Shown: in pieces, positions 1 to 8,196 of the stretch
Layout of the letters: every line of letters begins with the position of its first letter
Position numbering within the stretch: the stretch's first letter is position 1
Assembly (NCBI GenBank): GCA_050245975.1
Contig: JBFWWW010000093.1
Location: forward strand, 1 to 14,167
Direction: 5' to 3'
Source: JBFWWW01 sp050245975
Lineage (GTDB): Bacteria; Pseudomonadota; Alphaproteobacteria; Rhizobiales; Hyphomicrobiaceae
DNA: 14,167 bases
Program-made: the position numbers and the translations under genes
The notes under the pieces: generated by a model
What the model was told of the DNA's origin: nothing
What the model saw: the letters and a program-made list of their open reading frames with translations, nothing else
Databases searched by the model: none

Positions 1-375
1 CGTCTTGCCGATCAGGATGGCGCCGGCTTTCTTCAATCGCGCGATGCAGACGGCATCCTGCTCAGGGACATTGTGCTCGTAGATGTGCGAGGCGAACGTG
101 GTGCGCACGCCCTTGGTGGCGACCAGGTCCTTCACGTGCAGGGGGACGCCGTGCAGGGGGCCGACATCGTCGCCGCGGGCAAGCGCGGCATCGGCCGCTT
201 TCGCATCGCGCAGAGCCTCCTCGGCGCATATGGTGATGAAGCAGTTGAGCGCGGCCTGTGCGCGCTCGGCACGGGCGAGTGCGGCCCGCGTCACCTCGGT
301 GGCCGACAGCGTTTTCGCCTTGATGCGGGACGCCACCTCGGCGGCGGAACAATAGGCAAGATCGCTGTCGCTCAT
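1..375 (-). CDS. Amidase-signature family hydrolase, N-terminal part (cut by window edge)
   Basis: Open from an ATG at 375 to the window edge with no stop (125 codons visible), so the C-terminal three quarters lie outside. The family hydrolyses amide bonds with a Ser-cisSer-Lys triad. The visible part has the family's N-terminal helices (SATEVTRAALARAE, residues 24-37) and the block GPLHGVPLHVKDL around residues 72-84, in which Lys82 fits the catalytic lysine. It ends with AILIGKT, which normally precedes the glycine/serine-rich segment with both catalytic serines, so those cannot be checked here. A GGGAG ribosome site sits six bases before the ATG. The gene diverges from the TfoX-like gene across 69 bases. 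Family assignment is firm. The substrate is unknown, and there are no gatB or gatC neighbours to suggest the tRNA amidotransferase subunit GatA. Confidence 0.85.
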   Translation of the reverse strand, partial: MSDSDLAYCSAAEVASRIKAKTLSATEVTRAALARAERAQAALNCFITICAEEALRDAKAADAALARGDDVGPLHGVPLHVKDLVATKGVRTTFASHIYEHNVPEQDAVCIARLKKAGAILIGKT

Positions 376-444
376 CGGCGGCTCCCGGGACGCGTAGGAT
401 GTGGCAGGCTAGCAGGGCCTCGTAGCGACCGGAAGGATGCCGTC

Positions 445-825
445 ATGGCCGTGAGCCAGGGATTTGTCGATCTGCTGCAGGAGATCCTGGTGCCGCTGGG
501 CGCGGTGAGCGTGCGGCGCATGTTCGGCGGCGCGGGGCTGCATTGCGACGGCGTGATGTTCGCGCTGCTGTCCGATGACGCGCTCTATCTGAAGGCCGAC
601 GAGACGACACGGCCGGCGTTCGAAGCCGAGGGATTGGGTCCCTTCGGCTACTCGACCAAGGACGGCGACCGCGTGCTGACGTCCTACTGGCGGGCGCCGG
701 AGCGGCTGCTGGACGAGCCGGAGGAGTGTGTCCACTGGGCGCGGCAGGCGGTCGGCGTCGCCCGCAGGCGCGCGGCGGAAAAAGCAAAGCCGGCGCCGCG
801 AAAGCGCCGGCGATCGCCGGGATAG
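445..825 (+). CDS. TfoX N-terminal domain protein
   Basis: A 126-residue protein made almost entirely of a TfoX N-terminal domain. Its hallmarks are RRMFGGAGLHCDGVMFALL at residues 24-42, LYLKAD at 47-52 and GYSTKDG at 68-74, followed by an aromatic region (SYWRAPERLL) and a very basic tail (RKRRRSPG). In gammaproteobacteria TfoX is a competence regulator, but stand-alone N-terminal-domain proteins like this one are widespread and mostly uncharacterised, so a competence role is not implied. The start at 445 is chosen because GGAAGGA lies seven bases upstream and the domain begins at once; the same frame stays open further upstream but through divergent-promoter sequence. It converges with the RNA helicase. 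A GC-rich stem (789-811) lies within its last codons. Confidence 0.85.
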   Translation: MAVSQGFVDLLQEILVPLGAVSVRRMFGGAGLHCDGVMFALLSDDALYLKADETTRPAFEAEGLGPFGYSTKDGDRVLTSYWRAPERLLDEPEECVHWARQAVGVARRRAAEKAKPAPRKRRRSPG

Positions 826-831
826 ATGTGA

Positions 832-859
832 GCGCGCGGTCCGGAACCGAACCGCGCGC
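832..859. terminator. GC-rich hairpin between convergent genes, possible bidirectional terminator
   Basis: GCGCGCGGT at 832-840 pairs perfectly with ACCGCGCGC at 851-859, a nine-base-pair stem around a ten-base loop. It lies six bases after the TfoX-like stop and nine bases beyond the helicase stop. Neither side has a proper T tract, so intrinsic termination is uncertain. The hairpin may instead protect both 3' ends. Confidence 0.4.
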
Positions 860-868
860 CGAAGCGCC

Positions 869-2629
<1,761 letters not shown>

Positions 2630-2711
2630 GGGGCGTGCGGTGGGCTGACGGAGCGCAGGGGTTGAGGCGCAAATGGCCTAACAGGAAAACGGAGCGATCA
2701 AGAAAGGGATA

Positions 2712-2723
2712 AATGAGAATCAT
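2712..2723. promoter_or_regulatory. Fur-box-like sequence upstream of the helicase
   Basis: AATGAGAATCAT matches 11 of the 12 central bases of the classical Fur box (AATGATAATCAT). The flanking bases do not continue the match. It lies about 85 bases upstream of the helicase ATG in the helicase-folD gap. Many Alphaproteobacteria use Fur/Mur or Irr proteins with somewhat different sites, and no iron gene is nearby, so this is only a candidate. Confidence 0.2.
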
Positions 2724-2765
2724 CCCCTGCGCTCGATGCGAGCCTTCATAAGCACGGATGTAGGC

Positions 2766-2782
2766 AAAAAGCAACGTGTTGC
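2766..2782 (-). terminator. Weak intrinsic terminator after folD
   Basis: Read leftward, a four-base-pair stem (2779-2782 with 2771-2774) and a four-base loop are followed by five T residues (2770-2766). It lies about 100 bases beyond the folD stop. The stem is short, so the call is tentative. Confidence 0.3.
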
Positions 2783-2878
2783 AAGGGCCTGCGACCAAGA
2801 GGGGCAGGGCGGCCGCAGGGGCCCCCAGGGCGGTCCAGGAGGCTCCAGACGAGGCCCGCCAGACGGGTTCAGCGGCCG

Positions 2879-3766
2879 TTACAGGGCCGGGGCGAGGCGC
2901 TCGGCCGCCCGTTCGGCCGAGGCGACGGTGTTCACCAGCAACATGGTCACCGTCATGGGCCCGACGCCGCCGGGAACGGGGGTGATGTAGGAGGCCTTCC
3001 GGCGGACGCCCTCGAAATCGACGTCGCCGACCAGCCGCCCGTCGACCCGGTTGATGCCGACGTCGATCACGACGGCGCCGGTCTTCACCATCTGCGGCAG
3101 GATGAGGTTGGGCCGGCCGGCCGCCACGACGAGGATGTCGGCGAGGATCGTGAATTGCGCCAGGTCCCGCGTCTTGGCGTGGCAGATGCAGACGGTGGCC
3201 TCGCGCTGCATGAGCATGAGCGCCATCGGCTTGCCGACGATGTTGCTGGCGCCGACGACGACCACGTTCTGGCCCTCGAGCTCGATGCCTTCGTGCTCGA
3301 GCAGGCGCACGACGCCGTAGGGCGTGCAGGGCGGGAAGACGGTGGCCCCCGAGATCAGCGAGCCGACGTTGTAGAGATGGAAGCCGTCGACATCCTTGTT
3401 GGGATCGATGGCGCGCAGGATGGGCCCGAGCGCGAAGGAGGGCGGCAGCGGAAGTTGGACGAGGATGCCGTGGATCGCGGGATCGCGGTTCAACTCCTCG
3501 ATGCGGGCGATGAGGGAGGCGGCATGCGAGTCGGCCGCGAACCGGTGCGTCGTCGAGGCGATGCCGACCTCGGCGCAGGCCTTGACCTTGTTGCGGACGT
3601 AGACCTCGGATGCCGGATCGTTGCCTACGATCAGGACGGCCAGCCCGGGAACGGTCCCCGTCTGTTCGCGCAGCGCGGCGACCCGTGCACGGCATTCGCC
3701 GCGCACGGCTCTGGCGACGGCAAGACCATCAATCACGCGTGCGGTCATGGCATTCGCTACCATCAT
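2879..3766 (-). CDS. folD: Bifunctional methylenetetrahydrofolate dehydrogenase / methenyltetrahydrofolate cyclohydrolase
   Basis: A 295-residue cytoplasmic enzyme of one-carbon metabolism that interconverts 5,10-methylene-, 5,10-methenyl- and 10-formyl-tetrahydrofolate. The catalytic Tyr56 and Lys60 are in SEVYVRNKVK. The GILVQLPLP block spans 100-108, with Gln104 in the active site. Further motifs are KDVDGF (124-129), PPCTPYGV (146-152), the nucleotide-binding GASNIVGKP (172-180), and the C-terminal signature PVPGGVGPMT (263-272). Length is normal for the family. In-frame ATGs at 3766, 3763 and 3748 compete. The last gives MTARVIDG, a typical FolD start, but no ribosome site decides between them. 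The cofactor loop reads GAS...HAKT rather than the GRS...HSRT common in other Alphaproteobacteria; E. coli FolD also has GAS. It follows the anchored protein at 3874-4512 after 107 bases. Confidence 0.96.
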   Translation of the reverse strand: MMVANAMTARVIDGLAVARAVRGECRARVAALREQTGTVPGLAVLIVGNDPASEVYVRNKVKACAEVGIASTTHRFAADSHAASLIARIEELNRDPAIHGILVQLPLPPSFALGPILRAIDPNKDVDGFHLYNVGSLISGATVFPPCTPYGVVRLLEHEGIELEGQNVVVVGASNIVGKPMALMLMQREATVCICHAKTRDLAQFTILADILVVAAGRPNLILPQMVKTGAVVIDVGINRVDGRLVGDVDFEGVRRKASYITPVPGGVGPMTVTMLLVNTVASAERAAERLAPAL

Positions 3767-3873
3767 GCCGAGCCTGGCGGCCGGCGTCGTGAGGACTGCG
3801 GCCTAGGTAGCCGGTTCGGCGCGGCAGGGGCAGGAAATTCAGCATCCGACGCGGTGACACACGGCCGCAGGCG

Positions 3874-4512
3874 TCAGCCGCGCGCGGCGAGCCCGCTGGC
3901 CAGGAAGGCGTCGACGGCGGGCTTGCGCAGGCCGAACTCGTAAGGGGCGACCTTGGGCCCGTCCGCTGCGACGAGGGCTGCGGCCTTGCCGAGCGCCGTG
4001 ACGACGGGGACCGGCAGACCGCTGCGGCAGTCCGGTGCGCCGACCAGCGCCGTGCACCGCGGGTATTGCGCCACCGTCGCGTAGTAGAGCGTGTTGGCGT
4101 CGCGATAGGCGCCGTCCTGCGGCTCGGTGCCGAGATCGCGCGCGACCACGGCCAGCACGCCGTCCTCGGAGAGGGCGGCGTTGAGCTCGGTGTAGACGGC
4201 ATCGACCTGCCCGCGCACGCCGTCGGGCGGGTTGGCGCGGGCGATCACATGCAGCGCGTCGAACAGGACCCAGAGGTCGTTGTGCGTGCCGAGGTTCGGC
4301 AGGGTGCGGAACTGCAGCACCTTGCAGAGGGACTGCGCGCCGGCGTCCTTGCTCGCGCATACGATCCTGTCGGCGTGCTGCGCATCGCGCGCGTAGAAGC
4401 CCTGGCTCTGTCGGCCCGGCATCTGGCCGTAGACGACGTAGCCGATGCCGGCGAGCGCGAGAACCCCGAGGATGATGTAGAGCTTCGGGATGCTGCGGCG
4501 GCTCTCGGCCAT
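3874..4512 (-). CDS. Membrane-anchored protein of unknown function with four periplasmic cysteines
   Basis: A 212-residue protein I do not recognise. A basic N terminus (ESRRSIPK) precedes one hydrophobic helix at about residues 11-28 (LYIILGVLALAGIGYVVY). This predicts a single-pass protein with the remaining roughly 180 residues in the periplasm, or an uncleaved signal anchor. That part has exactly four cysteines (52, 63, 153, 162), spaced so that two disulfides are plausible, and otherwise looks like an alpha-helical soluble domain without known catalytic motifs. The start is secure: AGGAG lies eight bases before the ATG. It sits 63 bases after the DUF190 gene and 107 before folD on the same strand, so it may be co-transcribed from the fluoride-responsive leader, though an unseen internal promoter is possible. 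Confidence 0.75.
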   Translation of the reverse strand: MAESRRSIPKLYIILGVLALAGIGYVVYGQMPGRQSQGFYARDAQHADRIVCASKDAGAQSLCKVLQFRTLPNLGTHNDLWVLFDALHVIARANPPDGVRGQVDAVYTELNAALSEDGVLAVVARDLGTEPQDGAYRDANTLYYATVAQYPRCTALVGAPDCRSGLPVPVVTALGKAAALVAADGPKVAPYEFGLRKPAVDAFLASGLAARG

Positions 4513-4575
4513 GATGGAACTCCTGCGCTGGGAGCGGGCACGCTAGCAGGCGCGCGCCAAGCCAGCAACGGCGGC

Positions 4576-4923
4576 TCAGCCCGCTGCAGGCTGCGGCGGC
4601 CCGTAGCTGACGACCTGGACCTTGTCGAGCGTGACGAGACCGCTCCCCAGCACGCCGTCGAGCGTGCCGAGAAAGGCCGTGATCTTCGCCTCGGTATCGA
4701 CGATCTCGACGATGAGGGGAAGGTCCTCCGACAGGCGTAGGATCTTGGTGGTGTGGAGACGGCTCGAGCGGCCGAAGCCCAGGGCTCCGCGCAGAACGGT
4801 GGCGCCTGCGAGGTGCTGCTCGCGCGCCTTGAGGACGATCGCCTCGTAGAGCGGAACGTTGCCGGCCTTGTCGTCCTCGCCGATGTAGATGCGCAGGATC
4901 GTCGCATCGCGGGGTATCTGCAT
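4576..4923 (-). CDS. DUF190 domain protein, CrcB companion
   Basis: A 115-residue protein that is a whole DUF190 domain (LRIYIGEDDKAGNVPLYEAI at residues 10-29, AGATVLRGALGFG at 39-51, RLSEDLPLIVEIVD at 63-76). The family has a ferredoxin-like fold resembling PII-type or ion-tolerance proteins. It is often encoded beside crcB, and its biochemical role is not established. The start at 4923 is chosen because GGAGG lies eight bases upstream and MQIPRDA is the usual family N terminus. The frame is also open from an ATG at 5004, two bases after the crcB stop. That start would add 27 residues but has no ribosome site of its own and would depend on coupling to crcB. Its position directly behind crcB and the riboswitch suggests a part in fluoride resistance. 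Confidence 0.88.
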   Translation of the reverse strand: MQIPRDATILRIYIGEDDKAGNVPLYEAIVLKAREQHLAGATVLRGALGFGRSSRLHTTKILRLSEDLPLIVEIVDTEAKITAFLGTLDGVLGSGLVTLDKVQVVSYGPPQPAAG

Positions 4924-5006
4924 GGCGTGCGCCTCCAGGTGTGGAACGGGGGTCGGGCGCGCTCCGAAGAGGCGGGCCCACAGCGAGCGCGGAGCATCGG
5001 GCATGG

Positions 5007-5405
5007 CTAGATCCACTTCAGCGTGTTGAAGCCGGTCGCCGCCATGTGCCCGATCCAGACGGCAACAAGGCAGAGGACGACGGATGCGACGATGTTGGCG
5101 CCGGCATAGAGCCACTCGCCGTCCTGCATCAGGCTGAGCGTCTGCAGGCTGAAGGACGAGAAGGTGGTGTAGCCGCCGCAGATGCCGATCATCACGAACT
5201 GGCGCGTGGTGGTGGAAACGAACAGCCGTCCGTCGGGGCCGGTCAGCGTGGCGAAGAAGCCGATGATGAACGAGCCGACGATGTTGACGATGAGGGTGCC
5301 GAAGGGGAACGTCTCGCCGAACAGGCGCGCGGAGACGCCCGAGCACCAGTAGCGCGCAATGCCGCCCAGTGCGCTGCCGACGGCGATCCAGAAGTAGGTG
5401 TGCAT
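5007..5405 (-). CDS. crcB: Fluoride ion channel CrcB/Fluc
   Basis: A 132-residue inner-membrane protein that lets toxic fluoride leave the cytoplasm; family members work as antiparallel dual-topology dimers. Four hydrophobic segments are visible at about residues 3-20, 35-54, 68-92 and 101-121. Family motifs are GSALGGIARYW (10-20), FGTLIVNIVGSF (35-46), with the pore asparagine at 41, and GGYTTFSSFSLQ (77-88), the segment carrying the Phe residues that line the pore. The start at 5405 has AGGA seven bases upstream. An ATG six bases earlier (5411) is possible. The frame stays open to 5495, but that lies in the riboswitch hairpins and is rejected. It is preceded by a fluoride riboswitch and followed by the DUF190 gene. 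Confidence 0.95.
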   Translation of the reverse strand: MHTYFWIAVGSALGGIARYWCSGVSARLFGETFPFGTLIVNIVGSFIIGFFATLTGPDGRLFVSTTTRQFVMIGICGGYTTFSSFSLQTLSLMQDGEWLYAGANIVASVVLCLVAVWIGHMAATGFNTLKWI

Positions 5406-5457
5406 GGGCATGTCCTGCTGCGCGGCAACTGCCGCCGGTCCAACGGGTCTGCCCAAC

Positions 5458-5479
5458 AAAAAAGCCACCTTGCGGTGGC
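5458..5479 (-). terminator. Intrinsic terminator in the crcB leader (riboswitch expression platform)
   Basis: Read leftward, GCCACC (5479-5474) and GGTGGC (5469-5464) form a six-base-pair stem closed by a GCAA tetraloop, followed at once by six T residues (5463-5458). It lies between the fluoride aptamer and crcB, so it is a conditional attenuator rather than the end of a gene. Its 5' arm can also pair with an upstream antiterminator segment at 5498-5492. Confidence 0.85.
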
Positions 5480-5506
5480 CTGGACAGACTCCCACCGCGG
5501 CTTGCG

Positions 5507-5553
5507 GTAGGAGTCATCAGCCCTTGCGGGCGGTTTCGGGGGACTCCATCCCC
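5507..5553 (-). promoter_or_regulatory. Fluoride riboswitch aptamer (crcB motif)
   Basis: Read leftward, the conserved crcB motif is complete. GGGG (5553-5550) pairs with CCCC (5541-5538) as P1. The loop between them contains AT followed by GGAGTC (5547-5542). GCCC-GCAA-GGGC (5531-5520) is the second hairpin. The conserved 3' strand CTGATGACTCCTAC (5520-5507) includes GACTCC (5515-5510), which forms the six-base-pair pseudoknot with the P1 loop. The AAACC joiner (5536-5532) also fits. It lies upstream of crcB with a terminator in between, which predicts transcriptional control with crcB on when fluoride is bound. Confidence 0.93.
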
Positions 5554-5564
5554 ATCGATGCCGG

Positions 5565-5593
5565 ACGTTAGCGTCGCTGTGCGGCGGCGTCAA
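5565..5593 (-). promoter_or_regulatory. Predicted sigma-70 type promoter of the crcB riboswitch transcript
   Basis: TTGACG (5593-5588, five of six matches to the -35 consensus) and TAACGT (5570-5565, a weak -10) are separated by 17 bases. Transcription would begin near 5558, just before the aptamer's first stem at 5553. This spacing supports the call more than the -10 sequence does. Confidence 0.55.
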
Positions 5594-5602
5594 TCGCAGG
5601 CG

Positions 5603-6805
5603 CTATTTTGCCAGCGCCGCCGAGGCCTGCGTCGCCCAGTCGAGCGCCTGGCGCGTGAGCAGGGTGTAGATGCCGCCGTCGCCGCAGTCCGCGGCGGGGC
5701 GCAGGATGGAGCGCGAGACGAGGCCGACAAGCATCGCTTCCTTGTGGGTGACATCGCCCTCCGTCTTGTCGACGAGGATATAGGCGCCGCCGCCGCTGTC
5801 GCCGTGGCAGGGGCCGAGGCGGCGGCGGTCCTTGGCGAGGATTTCAGCGCCCTTGAGGCAGCCGTAGGCGCTTTCGTCCGTGAGACCCGGCGCGGGAGCG
5901 CCGGAGCAGTCGGGCGAGAGGATGGGCACGATGGAGAGGTTCTTCTGGTCCTCGTCGCCCTGCTCGGTCTGGCCGAAGCCGACGACGATGAGCGCGCGGT
6001 TGCCCTTGGCGAACTCGGTGGCGATGAGGCCCGGCGGGGCGGGCGGCTTTACGACAGGCACGGCGGCTTCCGGCACCGGCTCGGCGAGCCGCAGCACGGC
6101 GATGTCGTGTCCGCGCAGCGACATCCAGTGGTTCTGCGGCGTGACGGACCCGCCGGGGCACTGCGCGGCATCGCTGCGGCGCTCGCCCTTGACCTTGATG
6201 ACGCGCTGGGGGCTCGCCATGCTGACGCCGAGGATGACGTGCGTCACGGGCTGGCCGCACAGGCAGTGGGCGACGGTGAGCACCGTCTCGCGGTCGATCA
6301 GGACGCCGGAGCAGAAGCCGACGCCCTTGCCGCCGGCCTGCGCGGGCGGATCGTAGGCGAGCGTGATCTCGGGGAAGAATGTCGAGCGGGTGATCTTCTG
6401 GCCGCCGACGGAGCGCAGCTTGACGCGGCGGTTGCCGAAGTTGACGTCGATGACCGGCGTCTTGGCCTGTGCCTCGAGCCAGGAGAGGTAGCGCTCGTCC
6501 TTGTCGATGGCGAGGCCGTCCGTGTGCATGGGCGCGACGCCCGGCGCGCGTGTCGGCAGCTTGCCGAGCGTGATCGGCTTCGAGGTGTCGTAGTCGTTCT
6601 CGCCGGTGGCGAGGGCGTCGGCCGCCATGTCGATGGCGCGGCGCAGCGCCGCGGCGTAGGGGGCAGGGCCCAGGTCGCGGAATTTCTCGGCATAGGCGCG
6701 GATCGCGTCGGGGGCGGGCTTGGCCTCCTGGGCCGAAGCGGTCGCGGCCGCGGCGATCGACAGGACGAACGCCGGCGCGCAAAGCCAGGAGCGCCATCGC
6801 CTCAT
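5603..6805 (-). CDS. Secreted trypsin-like serine protease (S1 family)
   Basis: A 400-residue protein with a Sec signal peptide (basic MRRWRSW, hydrophobic stretch 8-22, cleavage probably after ATASA near residue 25). The chymotrypsin-fold protease domain has its triad in the usual order: His180 in LTVAHC (177-181), Asp234 in HDIAVLRL (233-240) and Ser337 in GPCHGDSGGGAY (331-342). The N-terminal 130 residues before the domain (rich in KFRDLGPAPYAAALRRA-type sequence) match nothing I recognise. They could act as a pro-region or a substrate-positioning domain. Cys165/Cys181 and other cysteines fit disulfides of the fold. The start codon overlaps the stop of the upstream lipoprotein gene (ATGA, 6802-6805), so the two are translationally coupled. 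Substrate unknown. A GC hairpin (about 5599-5618) overlaps the stop codon. Confidence 0.9.
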   Translation of the reverse strand: MRRWRSWLCAPAFVLSIAAAATASAQEAKPAPDAIRAYAEKFRDLGPAPYAAALRRAIDMAADALATGENDYDTSKPITLGKLPTRAPGVAPMHTDGLAIDKDERYLSWLEAQAKTPVIDVNFGNRRVKLRSVGGQKITRSTFFPEITLAYDPPAQAGGKGVGFCSGVLIDRETVLTVAHCLCGQPVTHVILGVSMASPQRVIKVKGERRSDAAQCPGGSVTPQNHWMSLRGHDIAVLRLAEPVPEAAVPVVKPPAPPGLIATEFAKGNRALIVVGFGQTEQGDEDQKNLSIVPILSPDCSGAPAPGLTDESAYGCLKGAEILAKDRRRLGPCHGDSGGGAYILVDKTEGDVTHKEAMLVGLVSRSILRPAADCGDGGIYTLLTRQALDWATQASAALAK

Positions 6806-7944
6806 TGCTGCGGCGCTCCGGTGCGCGGCTGCGCCTGGCCGTCCTGGCGGTTGCTGTCCAGCACCTCCTGCGGGGTCGGCATGGGCTGGCCGGCCTGCTG
6901 GGCAAGGCGGCGGTCGGAGAAGGCCGCAGTCGTGGCCGGCGCCGCCGTGGTCGCGGCCTGCGTCGCCGCCGCCTGCATGGCCTGCGTCTGCTGCTGCAGC
7001 AGCGCCTCGCGCGCCTGCAGGTAGTTCTGCCTGGCGGTGATGGCATTGGTCTGCGCGGTCAGCGCGTTGACCGGCGCGAAGACGACCGCGCCGGCAACAT
7101 TGCCCGCAACGGTCACGAGGCCGAGGCCCTCGCTCGGCTTCTTGTGCGTGACGCTCTTGGCCATGCCGTTCTCGAAGGCGATGGTCGTCTCGCGTGTGAT
7201 GAACGGCGAACGCTCGATGCGCTGGGCGATGAGCGGCGAGCCGTTGAAGGAGAGCAGCGGGTGCATGCTGCGCGGGTTGCCGCGCATGTCGCTCACCGTC
7301 AGGAAGATCGAGCGGCGCGGACGGTAGTAGATCTCCTCCGCCTGCGCGCGCACCGGGGCGACCGAGGGGCCGCAGGCGCCGCTGCAGGAGATCTGGATGC
7401 GGTACTTGCGCAGGTGCGCATTGACGTGCGCCATGTTCTCCGGGTTGTGCGGATTGAGCAGGATCTGCTCGACGGGCTCGGGCGCGCCGCGCGCATCGCC
7501 GTAGGGTTTCGGCGCCGGCAGGTCGCCGTAGGCGTAGCGCGTCGCGGCGACGATGATGTTGCCGGTCTGGTCGGTGGCCTTGCCGCTGGCGGACGACAGA
7601 TAGCCCTGGTCATCGACGGCCAGCGTCACCTCGTCGTCGGAGAGCGGGCTGCCGTGGAACTTGACGATGTAGGAGTGCACCGGGTCGGGGATCGTCAGCA
7701 CGTCGCTGCAGATCTTGCTGTCGTTGCGGCAGCCGCGGCCCTCGAACTCGGCGACGTCGTACTCGCCGCTCTTGGCGTAGCGGATGATGTTGAGGCGCAG
7801 CACCGTCATGGGCAGCGAATAGGCGATGCCGCCGTCGCGGATCGGTGCGGACCGGTCGCCCAGATATTCCGTGGAGATCATGCTGCAGGCGCCAAGCAGC
7901 CAGAGCGCGCTCAACGCGATGACGCACCGTACGCAACGGAACAT
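6802..7944 (-). CDS. Predicted lipoprotein of unknown function
   Basis: A 380-residue protein with a lipoprotein signal: MFRCVRC, a hydrophobic core, and the lipobox LLGAC with Cys20 as the lipidated residue. Ser follows at position 21, so there is no Asp+2 inner-membrane retention signal. The body has no domain I recognise. It has beta-rich segments with cysteines at 72 and 79 and a CSGAC pair further on, a stretch that may touch the membrane (VAGNVAGAVVFAPVNAL), and a Gln/Ala-rich probable coiled coil (NYLQAREALLQQQTQAMQAA) before a disordered Ala/Thr/Gln tail. The start at 7944 is preferred over an upstream ATG at 7992 because AGAGGG sits five bases before it and the signal peptide then begins properly. 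It overlaps the downstream serine protease by four bases, suggesting a joint envelope function. Confidence 0.8.
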   Translation of the reverse strand: MFRCVRCVIALSALWLLGACSMISTEYLGDRSAPIRDGGIAYSLPMTVLRLNIIRYAKSGEYDVAEFEGRGCRNDSKICSDVLTIPDPVHSYIVKFHGSPLSDDEVTLAVDDQGYLSSASGKATDQTGNIIVAATRYAYGDLPAPKPYGDARGAPEPVEQILLNPHNPENMAHVNAHLRKYRIQISCSGACGPSVAPVRAQAEEIYYRPRRSIFLTVSDMRGNPRSMHPLLSFNGSPLIAQRIERSPFITRETTIAFENGMAKSVTHKKPSEGLGLVTVAGNVAGAVVFAPVNALTAQTNAITARQNYLQAREALLQQQTQAMQAAATQAATTAAPATTAAFSDRRLAQQAGQPMPTPQEVLDSNRQDGQAQPRTGAPQQ

Positions 7945-8053
7945 GACGGCCCTCTTCCCACGCGGAGCGAACAAACTCTGCACAACGTGCAATTGAACCG
8001 AAGTCCAGAAGCGCGCGCCGACTCCCGCTGCCCCGGCGGGACCGGCAACATCA

Positions 8054-8072
8054 ACAGCTTACGCACAGCTTA
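8054..8072. repeat. Direct repeat ACAGCTTA, 11-base pitch
   Basis: ACAGCTTA occurs at 8054-8061 and again at 8065-8072 with CGC between. The 11-base pitch places both copies on the same face of the helix, as expected for a dimeric regulator binding direct half-sites. It lies about 110 bases upstream of the lipoprotein start. Confidence 0.4.
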
Positions 8073-8196
8073 TCAGGACGGGCAATCAGTCCGCAGGCGC
8101 GGCGTGCGTTTGTCCGTGGACGGTGTGGCGCGGCGGACATGGACGTGCGACAGGCGGCGCGCAACGGCGCCCGATGTGCAAGTGATTGACGAATCT

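Noticed and set aside
789..811. Perfect eight-base-pair GC stem near the end of the TfoX-like gene
   Set aside because: It lies inside coding sequence (basic Lys/Arg tail) and has no T tract, so it is not called as a terminator.
5599..5618. Hairpin overlapping the serine protease stop codon
   Set aside because: Six-base-pair stem with an eight-base loop and no T tract; it could end the transcript, but the evidence is too weak for a separate call.
5369..7024. Long plus-strand open frame antisense to the crcB leader and the serine protease
   Set aside because: It runs through the riboswitch and the gap, and the protease on the other strand has a complete catalytic triad and signal peptide.
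7979..7991. Small dyad TGCAC-AAC-GTGCA before the lipoprotein gene
   Set aside because: Five-base arms are common by chance; recorded only as part of the non-coding stretch.
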